Shown: positions 10,801 to 18,213 of the stretch, one piece after another | Numbering within the stretch: the stretch's first letter is position 1 | Layout of the letters: each line of letters opens with the position of its first letter | Assembly: GCA_044238605.1 (NCBI GenBank) | Contig: JBIICY010000002.1 | Span: 345,794-409,793, forward strand | Direction: 5' to 3' | DNA from: UBA10438 sp044238605 | GTDB taxonomy: Bacteria > Bacteroidota > Ignavibacteria > Kapaibacteriales > Kapaibacteriaceae | DNA: 64,000 nucleotides | Notes under the pieces: model-generated | Database searches by the model: none | The model's input: only the letters and a program-made list of their open reading frames with translations | Told to the model about the DNA's origin: nothing | Made by a program: the position numbers and the translations under genes

Positions 10801-11138
10801 CTGCTAATCGCATCCATCTGTTCGTGATGCACAACTCCGCCGGCCTCAAGAGCGCTTTGACGCACCGCGCCGTGAATACCGCCCACGTTATCGGACCCGA
10901 TAAACAACGCAACATCATGCACAAGTGCATCAACATCGGCCTCTTCCGGAACAACGACCATCATTGGCACATCGCCCAGGGTCCAGAGGGCAGAGGCTAC
11001 AAGCCCCTTTAACGACCCCGCAAGGGTCTTTGCAGACGTGCTTTGGGATTTCGACAAGCGCTCAGCCAACTGCAGAAGAGCTGGCTGAGCGCATGCGAGC
11101 TTGAGTATATCAGAGAAACCAGTTGCTGCGCTGCGCAT
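7818..11138 (-). CDS. mfd: Transcription-repair coupling factor Mfd
   Basis: 1106 residues (E. coli Mfd 1148). Mfd is a DNA translocase that removes RNA polymerase stalled at lesions and recruits UvrA. Domains in order: degenerate UvrB-like region (1-350); RNAP-interacting CarD-like domain around 390-460 (FLVHEDKGLGRYLGL); superfamily 2 helicase core with Walker A CGDVGFGKTEVAVRA, DEEH box LLIIDEEHRFG, motif III TATPIPRT and motif VI QLRGRVGRS; TRCF C-terminal domain (about 930-1080). The start lies one base into the stop of the upstream 56-residue gene, and the stop overlaps the tsaB start. The partner uvrA is in the same window at 19266-22148. Confidence 0.97.
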   Translation of the reverse strand: MRSAATGFSDILKLACAQPALLQLAERLSKSQSTSAKTLAGSLKGLVASALWTLGDVPMMVVVPEEADVDALVHDVALFIGSDNVGGIHGAVRQSALEAGGVVHHEQMDAISRLHEKRRFVIVASSAALTLHLPARDEISHATTTITRGETLPYEDTVTGLILSGFERTDYVAKPGEIAVRGGIVDIYPGGWENPLRIEFWGDTVESIREFEPLSQRSIREHSSVQFLSKVYHSDDLDLSSSVLDHLDRTTIICIDAPESVESALHQREAHDVYARLTSWTHLRINPLGDADVAVRSSVQPSFGASIEQLLQGVRKLQNREFSTFIGADGQQHVKRLRELCENVIDQVEHDDPELAGGLHTTLDVVRWLSSPVSGGFVWDDAALSCYTEHQVFGRQRAQKRSRKQDKGFTLRELQQLHNGDFLVHEDKGLGRYLGLHTITINGSQQDCVKLEFAGGDHLFVHLNYVHKLSKYAAEEGSVPKLSKLGSAEWEKKKARAKKRIKDIARDLIKLYAQRKSQPGYAFPEDTVWQKEFEASFQYEDTPDQAKATGEVKFDMESSTPMDRLVCGDVGFGKTEVAVRAAFKAAQTGKQVAVLVPTTILAEQHGVTFRDRLHRYPVRIDVLSRFRSKAEQKEILERIKAGNSDIVIGTHRLLSKDVEFKNLGLLIIDEEHRFGVSAKEKLRQLRTTIDTLTLTATPIPRTLNFSLMGARDLSVIETPPRNRLPIRTEIIQWDDETLREALSRELERGGQAFVVTDRIHDMDKLEMKIKMLIPSLRVAVAHGQMETSHLEDVMEGFLERKFDVLIATKIIESGLDIPNANTMIIQNADNFGLAELYQLRGRVGRSNTQAYCYLVIPPPHTLSRLALRRLQALEEYTDLGSGFQLAMRDLEIRGAGNLLGGEQSGFILEMGFELYQKILDEAVLELRHEEFAELFGDESKAQRDYSNADIAVELDTDALLPKSYIPADTDRYEIYKRLYNANEQRQVDLTFDDMRDRFGQLPHQAEELLFAVRLRIAALPTGFVRVVLRDYTLRIELPAEDQTAWYDDVFRRILAPMSSMSNARVMQSGKRVFIEVQLGRREEALVVLEQFASMINPAAPAYEEEY

Positions 11139-11308
11139 CAGTTGCGTTGTGAGTTAAGATATTCCTGCATCAATTTCTGCCTCTGCATGCGGCGTTCATA
11201 CCGCTCGCACATGCCGCCGTTAAGAACAAGGACCACCAGAACGGTGCCGAATACCAGTCCGAGCACCATGGTAATGACTGACTTTCTATCTGCACCTTCT
11301 CGATTCAT
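11138..11308 (-). CDS. Small single-pass membrane protein between prmA and mfd
   Basis: 56 residues from the ATG at 11308, which overlaps the prmA stop as ATGA; the stop overlaps the mfd start as TGATG. One hydrophobic segment, about residues 11-29 (VITMVLGLVFGTVLVVLVL), is followed by a strongly basic and polar tail. The double overlap and the sequence inside the membrane segment argue for a real gene rather than spacer. I do not recognise a family. A membrane topology with the basic tail in the cytoplasm is the simplest reading. A longer start at 11353 would lie inside prmA without a coupling signal. Confidence 0.6.
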   Translation of the reverse strand: MNREGADRKSVITMVLGLVFGTVLVVLVLNGGMCERYERRMQRQKLMQEYLNSQRN

Positions 11309-12165
11309 TCTGCTGCACCTGCTGGCGGAGTGCGAAACGCGATTGCACACCATTCGGTTTCAGCGAGCGATGACTCAACACTACATCCTCGCTCAATGAA
11401 CGGAGCGGCAACCTCATCAAAATCATACTTCAGAATGCCCGACACCAAGATGATACCTCCTGGTTTTACAGCCGCGATAAAGGCTGGAGCGTAGGGGATA
11501 ACGAGGTGACGGTACAGATTTGCTGCAAGTCCGTCACATGGCGGCAGGGGAGTTTCCTGGAGTTCACTCATCTGCAGGGTAATCTGATCAGAAACCCCGT
11601 TACGTTCGATGTTTTCCTGGCTGTTTACGATGGACCATTCATTGTTATCAAAGGCAAACACGTGTGAAGCGCCAAGTCTGGCTGCAAGAATTGCCAGAAC
11701 ACCAGTGCCTGTTCCAACATCGATCCATTTCTCGCCAGACTGAACATACTGTTCAGTGAGTATGCACATCATTCGCGTTGTTGCATGATGTCCAGTACCA
11801 AAGGACATCTTCGGCGTGATCACCAGTGTTAATGGCAGATCGTATTCATGTGCGCGCCATTCGGGTGCGATAACGATACGCTCGTTTACCACTACGGGAT
11901 CAATCGACGCCTCCCATTCTGCGTTCCAGTTCTGATCTGCCTCAACACCAACGTTGATCACAGAAACCTGAATGCCGAGAGCGCGGATCTCTGATGGGAT
12001 GGACTCAGCATACTCTTCCTGCCAGTCGTTTTGCTCGACACAGGCGATGATCTGGTCCATACCTTGCTCGACGCCCATGATCGGATACCCAGAGAGCACT
12101 CCCATCACCAGATCAAGATCTTCATCATGCACACCAAGTGTGAGTAGAACGTAACGCGTGGCCAT
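11305..12165 (-). CDS. prmA: Ribosomal protein L11 methyltransferase PrmA
   Basis: 286 residues. SAM-dependent trimethylation of ribosomal protein L11. The N-terminal 100 residues form the substrate-recognition domain. Then come MSFGTGHHATTRMM (residues about 137-150, typical of PrmA), the SAM motif I WIDVGTGTGVLAILAARLGA, and the post-motif ANLYRHLVIPYAP, the equivalent of the family NILA/NPPY segment. First gene of the minus-strand operon: its stop overlaps the start of the small membrane gene. The 75-base gap to the divergent KdsC-like gene must hold promoters for both directions. Confidence 0.92.
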   Translation of the reverse strand: MATRYVLLTLGVHDEDLDLVMGVLSGYPIMGVEQGMDQIIACVEQNDWQEEYAESIPSEIRALGIQVSVINVGVEADQNWNAEWEASIDPVVVNERIVIAPEWRAHEYDLPLTLVITPKMSFGTGHHATTRMMCILTEQYVQSGEKWIDVGTGTGVLAILAARLGASHVFAFDNNEWSIVNSQENIERNGVSDQITLQMSELQETPLPPCDGLAANLYRHLVIPYAPAFIAAVKPGGIILVSGILKYDFDEVAAPFIERGCSVESSLAETEWCAIAFRTPPAGAAE

Positions 12166-12177
12166 TGTTTCTCTCAG

Positions 12178-12185
12178 TAAATTTG
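12178..12185 (+). promoter_or_regulatory. Candidate -7 box for the KdsC-like operon
   Basis: TAAATTTG matches the TAnnTTTG -7 consensus, 55 bases before the TTG start at 12241. No clear -33 element is seen. Confidence 0.35.
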
Positions 12186-12240
12186 AACCGCGAATCTACG
12201 CCACGAATCGCACACCACACCTAACGGGAAAGGCAAGGAA

Positions 12241-12756
12241 TTGACACCGACAGAACGTGCGCAAACGATCAAGTTGTTGCTGATGGACGTCGATGGAACG
12301 CTCACAGACAGTGCAATGTATTTTTCTGCACGGGGCGAGGAGCTTAAGCGCTTTTCGACGCGCGATGGTATGGGGATTACGCTGCTGCACCGTGCTGGGA
12401 TTCGCACCGGAATCATCACCAGCGAAAATTCAGAGATCGTAACACGGCGGGCAGAGAAGCTCGGGATCCAAGAAGTTGTGCTCGGATGCCACGACAAAAC
12501 CACAACATTCTACGACATCAGCCGTCGACTCGGGATAGCGCCAAATGACATTGCGTATATTGGCGATGACGTCAATGACCTGCACGTTATGAGCTGCTGC
12601 GGTCTTGCAGGATGTCCGTCCGACTCTGTTCCTGCCATTAAGTCCGTAGCTCACATCGTAACAGAGTTTCCCGGCGGCAACGGTGCCGTACGAGCATTTG
12701 CAGAGTTTATACTGGCATCGCAGGGTAAATCAATTGGATTGCCCGAAAACTGGTAG
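12241..12756 (+). CDS. kdsC: KdsC-like HAD phosphatase (3-deoxy-D-manno-octulosonate 8-phosphate phosphatase)
   Basis: 171 residues starting at TTG; no in-frame ATG lies upstream before a stop region, and a purine-rich stretch (GGGAAAGG) lies a few bases ahead. HAD superfamily C0 subclass without a cap: motif I LLMDVDGTLTD (nucleophile Asp and general acid Asp, about residues 14-24), motif II IITSEN, motif IV YIGDDVNDLHVM. The GGNGAVRAFAEFIL ending is typical of KdsC, which releases phosphate from Kdo-8-P during lipid A core synthesis. A cytidylyltransferase domain (as in NeuA/KdsB fusions) is absent. The exact sugar substrate is inferred from family similarity. Confidence 0.85.
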   Translation: MTPTERAQTIKLLLMDVDGTLTDSAMYFSARGEELKRFSTRDGMGITLLHRAGIRTGIITSENSEIVTRRAEKLGIQEVVLGCHDKTTTFYDISRRLGIAPNDIAYIGDDVNDLHVMSCCGLAGCPSDSVPAIKSVAHIVTEFPGGNGAVRAFAEFILASQGKSIGLPENW

Positions 12757-12782
12757 ATCTACAGACATTATTGGAGGCTGTC

Positions 12783-13166
12783 ATGGAAGAGAAAGAGCAC
12801 GTCAACGGAACATACACCAGAGGGTTCCTCGTGGGTGCAGTTGTAGGGGGCGCCGTGGGCGCTGTGCTCGCGTTGTTGTTTGCGCCGAAAAGCGGCAGGG
12901 AACTCCGCCGCGACATCGCCGACAAGACCGGGGAGCTCTACGACAAGGCCTCGCATTATATCAGCAAGGACCCAGAAGCCCCTTCACATGGACCGTTAGA
13001 AGACGTCATCAACGAAGGCAGACTGCGGGCAGAGCGTATTGTTTCGTCAGCACGTCATCAGGCCGAGAATCTCCTTTCCAATGCCGAGCAGGTGCTCCGC
13101 GATGCAAAGAATCGTTCCACACGGCTTCGTCACGATGCCAACGATCACTACGGCACGGAGATCTGA
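12783..13166 (+). CDS. YtxH-domain small envelope protein
   Basis: 127 residues from the ATG at 12783. A GGAGG five bases upstream decides this start over the in-frame TTG at 12771. A hydrophobic Gly/Ala/Val segment (about residues 13-37, GFLVGAVVGGAVGAVLALLF) is followed by APKSGRELRRDIADKTGEL, the typical YtxH junction, and then a long charged helix with coiled-coil character. YtxH proteins are membrane-anchored stress-associated proteins of unknown mechanism. It is followed after two bases by a second membrane-anchored helical protein, which suggests they act together. Confidence 0.8.
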   Translation: MEEKEHVNGTYTRGFLVGAVVGGAVGAVLALLFAPKSGRELRRDIADKTGELYDKASHYISKDPEAPSHGPLEDVINEGRLRAERIVSSARHQAENLLSNAEQVLRDAKNRSTRLRHDANDHYGTEI

Positions 13167-13168
13167 CC

Positions 13169-13588
13169 ATGAGCATTGGTGTTTTCGACCTCGTTGCCAT
13201 ACTGGCACTTCTTTCAGCGTCAACGCTCTGCATTGTGGCTGTTACGGCAATCCTGCGGCTTATGAAGAACGTAGACCGCATCACCTATTCAGTGGAATCG
13301 GTGCAGCACGACGTGCGGGCAATGCGGACGGCGGCGATGCCTGCACTAGAGCAGGCAACCAAGGTTCTTGAGCAGGCGCATACAACACTGACCCGGGTGG
13401 ATGGAGACCTTCAAAAAATTTCTGCTGGTGCTGATACGTTTAAGGCCATCGCAGATGATGTTCGCGGACTTGAAACGCTCATGATCAAGACCATCAAACC
13501 GTCACTTGAGGAACTCGCAGAGTTTGTGAGCAGTGTTGTTTCTGGGCTTACGTCGGTTACGCGGAAGTTTACAAAGTTCCTGTCGTAA
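13169..13588 (+). CDS. DUF948-like membrane-anchored coiled-coil protein
   Basis: 139 residues. The ATG at 13169 lies two bases after the YtxH-gene stop. An N-terminal membrane segment (about residues 8-30, LVAILALLSASTLCIVAVTAIL) is followed by heptad-patterned helix (DRITYSVESVQHDVRAM and later segments) and an amphipathic end. This matches DUF948/YtxG-like proteins, which are commonly encoded next to YtxH. The frame is also open upstream through the YtxH gene in a different frame, but no start or coding character supports a longer protein. Probably one operon with the KdsC-like gene. Confidence 0.72.
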   Translation: MSIGVFDLVAILALLSASTLCIVAVTAILRLMKNVDRITYSVESVQHDVRAMRTAAMPALEQATKVLEQAHTTLTRVDGDLQKISAGADTFKAIADDVRGLETLMIKTIKPSLEELAEFVSSVVSGLTSVTRKFTKFLS

Positions 13589-13590
13589 GG

Positions 13591-14526
13591 TTACTTCTTC
13601 TTTCTGAGCGTTTTCTCCACGTCTATGCCGTAGCGGGCTACCAGAGTCCGCATATCGTCGTATTCCTGGTCACCGGCTCTTTTAAAGCCTTCGATGCTGG
13701 CGATCGTCATGAGGGCACTACGCCCCTTATCTGTTTGTGCAAACGTGTAGAGGGCATCCACTAGCTTTTCCGTGATACCGGCGTCAAGGCCTTTGCGCAC
13801 CACCACCGGATCGTTCGGGATCTCATCGGTGAGCCCGATGATCTTTACCTTTTCGAAGACATCAGGGTACTCTGTTTTCACCTTTGCCCGGGCATCAAGC
13901 TGTTCTCCTGTTACCGTGTCTGGTCGCGAGAAGAACACCGCTCCGGCATCCACATCGCCGAGGTACACCTTCGTTACCACCTGATTGTGTCCGTTGGCAA
14001 ACACCTCGCGCTTTGGGGTAACCTTGAGTTTCTTGAGCATCTCTTTCGGATAGATATATCCGGAAGTTGAGGAAGGGTCAACAAACGCAATTGTCTTGCC
14101 CTCCAACTGCTCGATGCGATCAATCCCACTCGATGCCGGCACAATAAACTCCCCACGGTAGGAGAGTTCGCCGTATCTGCGAGCTACGCGCAGAACGGCA
14201 GAAGCCCCATACTTTTTGTGCGCGAGCAGGTAGGCGAAGGTGTTCATGATTGCAACATCTGCGCGTTTTGTGCCGAAGGCCTCGACGATCACGATGTAGT
14301 TTGTTGGCACCGTTACCTTGACGTGTAACCCAGTTGTCTTCAGAAGATAATCTGCCAGCACCTCTCCGTCTCGGATGATAGCCGGGGCATCGGTCGAGGG
14401 GGTAAGCATCAGCTGGATCGGATTTTCCTCGGATCCAAGCTCTGCACCGCTATGAAGAAGGGGGCGCAGCGTTAGCCAGAGAATGACAAGCACAGTGGCC
14501 ACGATGTACAATCGAGCAATTCGCAT
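13591..14526 (-). CDS. PhnD-like phosphate/phosphonate ABC transporter substrate-binding protein
   Basis: 311 residues from the ATG at 14526 (MRIARLYIVATVLVILW); the longer frame to 14625 adds only basic, non-exported residues. The N-terminal hydrophobic segment acts as a signal or membrane anchor. The body has PhnD-family features: PSTDAPAIIRDGEVLADYL, a Ser/Thr-rich ligand loop FVDPSSTSGYIYP near residue 160, and the DVDAGAVFFSRPDT segment. It would deliver phosphonate or a related oxyanion to an ABC permease. No transporter genes flank it, but phnC- and phnE-like genes without a binding protein lie at 53407-55148. They are likely partners. It is convergent with the DUF948-like gene (2-base gap). 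Confidence 0.85.
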   Translation of the reverse strand: MRIARLYIVATVLVILWLTLRPLLHSGAELGSEENPIQLMLTPSTDAPAIIRDGEVLADYLLKTTGLHVKVTVPTNYIVIVEAFGTKRADVAIMNTFAYLLAHKKYGASAVLRVARRYGELSYRGEFIVPASSGIDRIEQLEGKTIAFVDPSSTSGYIYPKEMLKKLKVTPKREVFANGHNQVVTKVYLGDVDAGAVFFSRPDTVTGEQLDARAKVKTEYPDVFEKVKIIGLTDEIPNDPVVVRKGLDAGITEKLVDALYTFAQTDKGRSALMTIASIEGFKRAGDQEYDDMRTLVARYGIDVEKTLRKKK

Positions 14527-14570
14527 GTTGATGTGGATTACAGTTCTTCGGTCAAACCACCTAGGTGATG

Positions 14571-14578
14571 TATTTTTG
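14571..14578 (+). promoter_or_regulatory. Candidate -7 box for sucC
   Basis: TATTTTTG fits TAnnTTTG, 45 bases before the sucC ATG; a GAGG lies 6 bases ahead of that ATG (14614-14617). Confidence 0.45.
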
Positions 14579-14623
14579 CGACCAACAAAAGTACAACGCG
14601 AAAACTCCATCATCGAGGACATC

Positions 14624-15862
14624 ATGAATATTCACGAGTATCAAGCCAAAGACCTGCTTCGCACATACGGTGTACCGGTACTGCGCAGCAAGGCTGTCTT
14701 CTCATCAGCAGAGGCTGGTGCGGTGGCATACTCGGACTTTGTTGCACAAGGCTCCAAGGCAATTGTTGTTAAAGCGCAGATCCATGCGGGCGGACGTGGA
14801 AAGGGGACAGTTCACAACCCAGCCACGAACGATGCCATCATGTTCAACGAAAAACCACTGCGCGGTGTAACCGTTCTCCATAGCGGAGACCTTGCCGACG
14901 GTGCATACAAGGTTGCAGATGGTCTCATCGGTAACAAGCTTGTTACGATCCAAACCGGAGAAGAAGGAAAGATCGTGCGCCGCGTCCTTATCGAAGACGG
15001 CTGCAACATCGGACACGAGTATTACTGCTCGATCCTGCTTGACCGCGGTCGCGGACAAAACCTGATCATGGTGTCAACCGAAGGTGGCGTCGAGATCGAA
15101 ACGGTAGCCGAAGAAACACCAGAGAAGATCATCAAGGTCCACATCGACCCTTCAACAGGCTTCATGCCGTTTCAGGCACGTGAGCTGGGATTCGGACTCG
15201 GGCTAAGTAGCAGTTCTCTCAAGAGCTTCATCAGTTTCATTATGAAGCTGTATGCAGCCTATGAGGCCATGGACTGCTCAATGCTTGAAGTAAACCCACT
15301 GGTTTCTACAGTTGATGGCGACTTCATCGCACTAGATGCAAAGGTCAACTTCGACGACAATGCTGAGTATCGTCATCCAAACTGGGCTGAGCTTCGCGAC
15401 ATCGAAGAAGAAGATCCTCTCGAAGTAGAGGCTGGCAAGTACAGCCTGAATTACATCAAGCTCGACGGTAACGTTGGCTGCATGGTGAACGGGGCTGGTT
15501 TGGCTATGGGCACGATGGACATCATCCAGCTCGCCGGTGGCAAGCCTGCTAACTTCCTTGATGTAGGCGGTGGAGCCAATGCCGAACGCATCGCAAATGC
15601 GTTCCGCATCATGATGAGCGATCCAAACGTTGAGGCGGTTCTGATCAACATCTTTGGTGGTATCGTGCGGTGCGACCGCGTTGCAAACGGAATCCTTCAG
15701 GCACTTGAGCAAGTAACGGTTAACGTACCAGTTATCGTACGCCTCGACGGTACAAATGCTATCGAAGCCGGTGAGATCCTTAAGAAGTCAGGTCTTAACT
15801 TCTTAGTAGCAGCCACACTGCAGGACGCAGCAGACCGTGTTACGGAAGCCCTCGGCAAGTAA
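14624..15862 (+). CDS. sucC: Succinate-CoA ligase (ADP-forming) beta subunit
   Basis: 412 residues, slightly longer than the usual 388. It converts succinyl-CoA to succinate with ATP or GTP formation in the citric acid cycle. Typical N-terminus MNIHEYQAKDLLRTYGVPV, the ATP-grasp lysine region VVKAQIHAGGRGKG, the Mg-binding EVNPLV near residue 225, and the C-terminal FVDVGGGA-like stretch NFLDVGGGANAERIANAF. The ATG at 14624 is chosen for its GAGG at a 6-base spacing and the family N-terminus; 47 in-frame upstream codons overlap the divergent promoter region. The alpha subunit sucD is not adjacent and not in the window. It ties to kgd (33764-37348) and methylmalonyl-CoA mutase (27127-29268) through succinyl-CoA. 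Confidence 0.95.
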   Translation: MNIHEYQAKDLLRTYGVPVLRSKAVFSSAEAGAVAYSDFVAQGSKAIVVKAQIHAGGRGKGTVHNPATNDAIMFNEKPLRGVTVLHSGDLADGAYKVADGLIGNKLVTIQTGEEGKIVRRVLIEDGCNIGHEYYCSILLDRGRGQNLIMVSTEGGVEIETVAEETPEKIIKVHIDPSTGFMPFQARELGFGLGLSSSSLKSFISFIMKLYAAYEAMDCSMLEVNPLVSTVDGDFIALDAKVNFDDNAEYRHPNWAELRDIEEEDPLEVEAGKYSLNYIKLDGNVGCMVNGAGLAMGTMDIIQLAGGKPANFLDVGGGANAERIANAFRIMMSDPNVEAVLINIFGGIVRCDRVANGILQALEQVTVNVPVIVRLDGTNAIEAGEILKKSGLNFLVAATLQDAADRVTEALGK

Positions 15863-15872
15863 TCAGATTGAA

Positions 15873-15890
15873 ACATAATCTGCATTATGT
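15873..15890. promoter_or_regulatory. Palindrome between sucC and the DUF6580 gene
   Basis: Perfect 7-base arms ACATAAT and ATTATGT separated by CTGC, 11 bases after the sucC stop and 24 before the next start. No T-run follows, so an operator is more likely than a terminator. Confidence 0.35.
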
Positions 15891-15913
15891 AAACTAGAAA
15901 CGGACAACCCTCT

Positions 15914-16471
15914 ATGAATGCTATTCGACCATCAGCCCCTGTCGCAGCAATGATTGCCCTTGTTGCGTTGACGCGTTTGTTACCGCATTGGCCAAACTTT
16001 ACGCCAGTAATGGCCGTAGCACTGTGCGGAGGTGCATTGTTTTCGAATCGCTTGCAGTCGTTGACTGTAGCGCTTTCTGCTATGCTACTCAGTGATATTG
16101 CACTGGGCTTGGTGTTTGGAATGGAATATGCTATTCACACAACGCAGCCGTGGGTCTATGGCTGTGTTGTGGCTACTGCGCTTCTTGGCCATGCCTTGCG
16201 CAATTCATCAACTACCAAGCAAGTATTGCTTGGCGGTACGGTTTCGAGCATTGGGTTCTATGTCGTGACAAACTTCGCTGTTTGGCTCCAAGGGACATTC
16301 TATCCGCAAACACTAGAAGGCCTGCTCACCTGTTACGCGGCAGGTCTCGCATTCTATCGCGATGGTGGCAACTTCCTGGTAAACGGGATGGTATCAACGT
16401 ATATATTCTCGATGATTATCATCTTGGTTAGCAAATCTCTGCCAGCACAACAGCCGGTGCTTACGAAGTAA
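15914..16471 (+). CDS. DUF6580-family integral membrane protein
   Basis: 185 residues with about five hydrophobic segments. The N-terminal LTRLLPHWPNFTPVMAVALCGGALF and the mid-protein LLSDIALGL...TTQPWVYG pattern are typical of the DUF6580 family (formerly part of ECF-type substrate-component-like membrane proteins). The fold resembles energy-coupling-factor S components, so substrate binding in the membrane is possible, but no substrate can be read from the sequence. It follows sucC after 51 bases and is closed by a terminator-like hairpin. Confidence 0.75.
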   Translation: MNAIRPSAPVAAMIALVALTRLLPHWPNFTPVMAVALCGGALFSNRLQSLTVALSAMLLSDIALGLVFGMEYAIHTTQPWVYGCVVATALLGHALRNSSTTKQVLLGGTVSSIGFYVVTNFAVWLQGTFYPQTLEGLLTCYAAGLAFYRDGGNFLVNGMVSTYIFSMIIILVSKSLPAQQPVLTK

Positions 16472-16511
16472 GTTCCCTGCCAGCCCCCTTCCTTGGGGTG
16501 GATAACTTCTG

Positions 16512-16557
16512 ATGCCGTTGTTCTCGACATGAGGACAACGGCATTGTCTTTTGTTTA
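16512..16557 (+). terminator. Rho-independent terminator-like hairpin
   Basis: Arms ATGCCGTTGT and ACAACGGCAT (16512-16544, loop of about 13 bases) are followed by TTGTCTTTTGTTT. It lies 40 bases after the DUF6580 gene. Confidence 0.6.
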
Positions 16558-16615
16558 CATAGTTTTGGGCTGTGTGAGCAATGCACATCTTTGATCCATT
16601 TCCTTGTGCAAGAGA

Positions 16616-17143
16616 ATGAAACAAGTATTCTACCTCATTGCGGTCGTGTTTGTTACTGTGGTGGTAGCTACAGCACAAGACCGAACCATCACCGGTACAG
16701 TTACCGATAATGATGGGTCAGCGGTTGCAGGTGCAATCGTAAAAGTTAAGGGAACAAAGACAGGAACGTACTCGCGTAGTAACGGCGGATACACCGTCAA
16801 AGCTGCTGAAGCACATGCTGCATTCGTTGCGGCAGTGAAAGCATCGCTTGCTCGCACTGGTGTGTCAGATGCAGATGCAACGGCATTCATGGCGCAGGCA
16901 AGTGTTGATCCGGGAGCAACTGCTCTCACACTTGAGAACATCATGACGCAGAAATACGTGGCGATGTACACTCAGTGCGAGACCTGGACGGATTGGCGTC
17001 GCACCGGCTTCCCGGCTCTGACGGCCGTGCGCGGCAACGAGGTTCCACGACGCTTCCCCTATCCTCAGTCTGAACGATTGTACAACACCAGAAACATGCC
17101 TGCTGGTCTTACGATCTTCAGTCGCGTGTGGTGGGATAAGTAA
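16616..17143 (+). pseudogene. In-frame SusC head / SusD tail deletion scar
   Basis: An open frame of 175 residues. Residues 1-22 are a signal peptide (MKQVFYLIAVVFVTVVVATA). Residues 24-62 are the start of a carboxypeptidase-regulatory-like domain (TITGTVTDNDGSAVAGAIV...GTYSRSNGGYTVKA), as at the N-terminus of SusC/TonB-dependent receptors. From about residue 63 the sequence changes to the C-terminal end of a SusD/RagB lipoprotein (LENIMTQKYVAMYTQCETW, WRRTGFPAL, RRFPYPQSE, then WWDK at the end). The TonB plug, the barrel and most of SusD are missing. This is best explained by one in-frame deletion through a susC-susD pair. The product could still be made and exported but cannot be a transporter. 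Confidence in both half-identifications is high. Confidence 0.85.
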
Positions 17144-17178
17144 GTACTCGCTGTTCGCTACTCGCTACTCGCTGTTCA
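17144..17178. repeat. Heptamer tandem repeat (family ACTCGCT)
   Basis: About five 7-base units of the type ACTCGCT / GTTCGCT, directly after the SusC/SusD relic stop and up to the FNR stop. The same family, in either orientation, recurs near 48970 and at 58951-59013. Confidence 0.7.
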
Positions 17179-18198
17179 CTAAGCCCCTTGCACGCCCGTT
17201 ACCGTCGTGTACTTGATAACGTGCTTCTTTTCAGGGTGCTGACGCTGGTACTCTACGTTCAATGCCACAGCAGCTTCGTGAAAGCCGCAGAGAATCAGCT
17301 TCAGCTTGTTCGGGTACTCAGAGATATCACCAACGGCATAGATGCCCTCTACACTCGTCTGGAACGTCAATGGATCAACGTTTACCGCGTTCTTGTCCAG
17401 CGAGAGCCCCCAGTTGGCAATTGGCCCAAGCTTTGGAGAAAGACCGAAGAGCGGCACAAAATGGTCAACGATAACTTCGCCCGTTGTTCCGTCGTTATGT
17501 GTGATCGTCACCTTTTCCAGGTTGCCATCGCCATGAAGCGCCGTCACCTGAGCATCGGTAATCATCCGGATCTTGCCAGCATCGGCAAGTGCCTGCGCCT
17601 TTGAAACACTGTCTGGTGCGGCACGAAACTGGGCACTGCGGTGGATCATGATCACTTCTGCAGCGATGTCTGCCAGGACGATCGTCCAGTCGAGAGCGGA
17701 GTCGCCCCCTCCCCCAATGATCACGCGCTTTCCGCGGTAGAATTCTGGGTCTTTAATGATGTACTCAACTCCCTTGTCTTCGAAGGAGGCAAGGTTCTCA
17801 ATAACTGGTTTACGAGGTTCAAAACAGCCTAGCCCGCCTGCGAGGAATACCGTTTTGCCGTGAACAACCGTACCACGCGATGTCGTAAGGCGGAATGTTC
17901 CGTCTTCGAGCTTCTCAAGAGAATCTGCACGCTCGCCGAGTGTAAACTCCGGCTTGAACGGGGCTCCCTGCTGCAGAAGATTCTCAACTAGGTCTCCTGC
18001 GAGGACTGATGGAAATCCAGGGATATCGTAGATCGGCTTCTTTGGATAGATCTCAGCACACTGACCACCAGGCGTTGGCAGATAGTCAATAAGGTGACAT
18101 TTCCACTTCAGTAGGCCGGCTTCGAAAACGGTGAAGAGTCCACATGGACCTGCCCCGATGATGATAACGTCTGTTTCGTGCTGTGCAGCTGTAGTCAT
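17179..18198 (-). CDS. Thioredoxin-reductase-like ferredoxin-NADP reductase
   Basis: 339 residues. FAD- and NADPH-binding flavoprotein of the TrxR-like FNR type (YumC/Chlorobi FNR), which transfers electrons between ferredoxin and NADP. FAD motif VIIIGAGPCGLFTVFEAGL at the N-terminus, TPGGQCAEIYPKKPIYDIPG near residue 43 (diagnostic of this type), NADP motif VIIGGGDSALDW near residue 160, and the FAD-closing GDISEYPNKLKLILCGFHEA near the end. There is no CxxC redox pair, which excludes a true thioredoxin reductase. The last codons and stop lie in an AAGGGGCT octamer next to the heptamer repeat. Third gene of the uvrA - flippase-like - FNR run. Confidence 0.9.
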   Translation of the reverse strand: MTTAAQHETDVIIIGAGPCGLFTVFEAGLLKWKCHLIDYLPTPGGQCAEIYPKKPIYDIPGFPSVLAGDLVENLLQQGAPFKPEFTLGERADSLEKLEDGTFRLTTSRGTVVHGKTVFLAGGLGCFEPRKPVIENLASFEDKGVEYIIKDPEFYRGKRVIIGGGGDSALDWTIVLADIAAEVIMIHRSAQFRAAPDSVSKAQALADAGKIRMITDAQVTALHGDGNLEKVTITHNDGTTGEVIVDHFVPLFGLSPKLGPIANWGLSLDKNAVNVDPLTFQTSVEGIYAVGDISEYPNKLKLILCGFHEAAVALNVEYQRQHPEKKHVIKYTTVTGVQGA

Positions 18199-18213
18199 TG
18201 TAGTCTCGTTGAG

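Noticed and set aside
12683..13588. One 301-residue protein across the YtxH and DUF948 genes
   Set aside because: The first half is a wrong-frame reading of the YtxH gene (Arg-rich, no start signal). The real gene starts at 13169.
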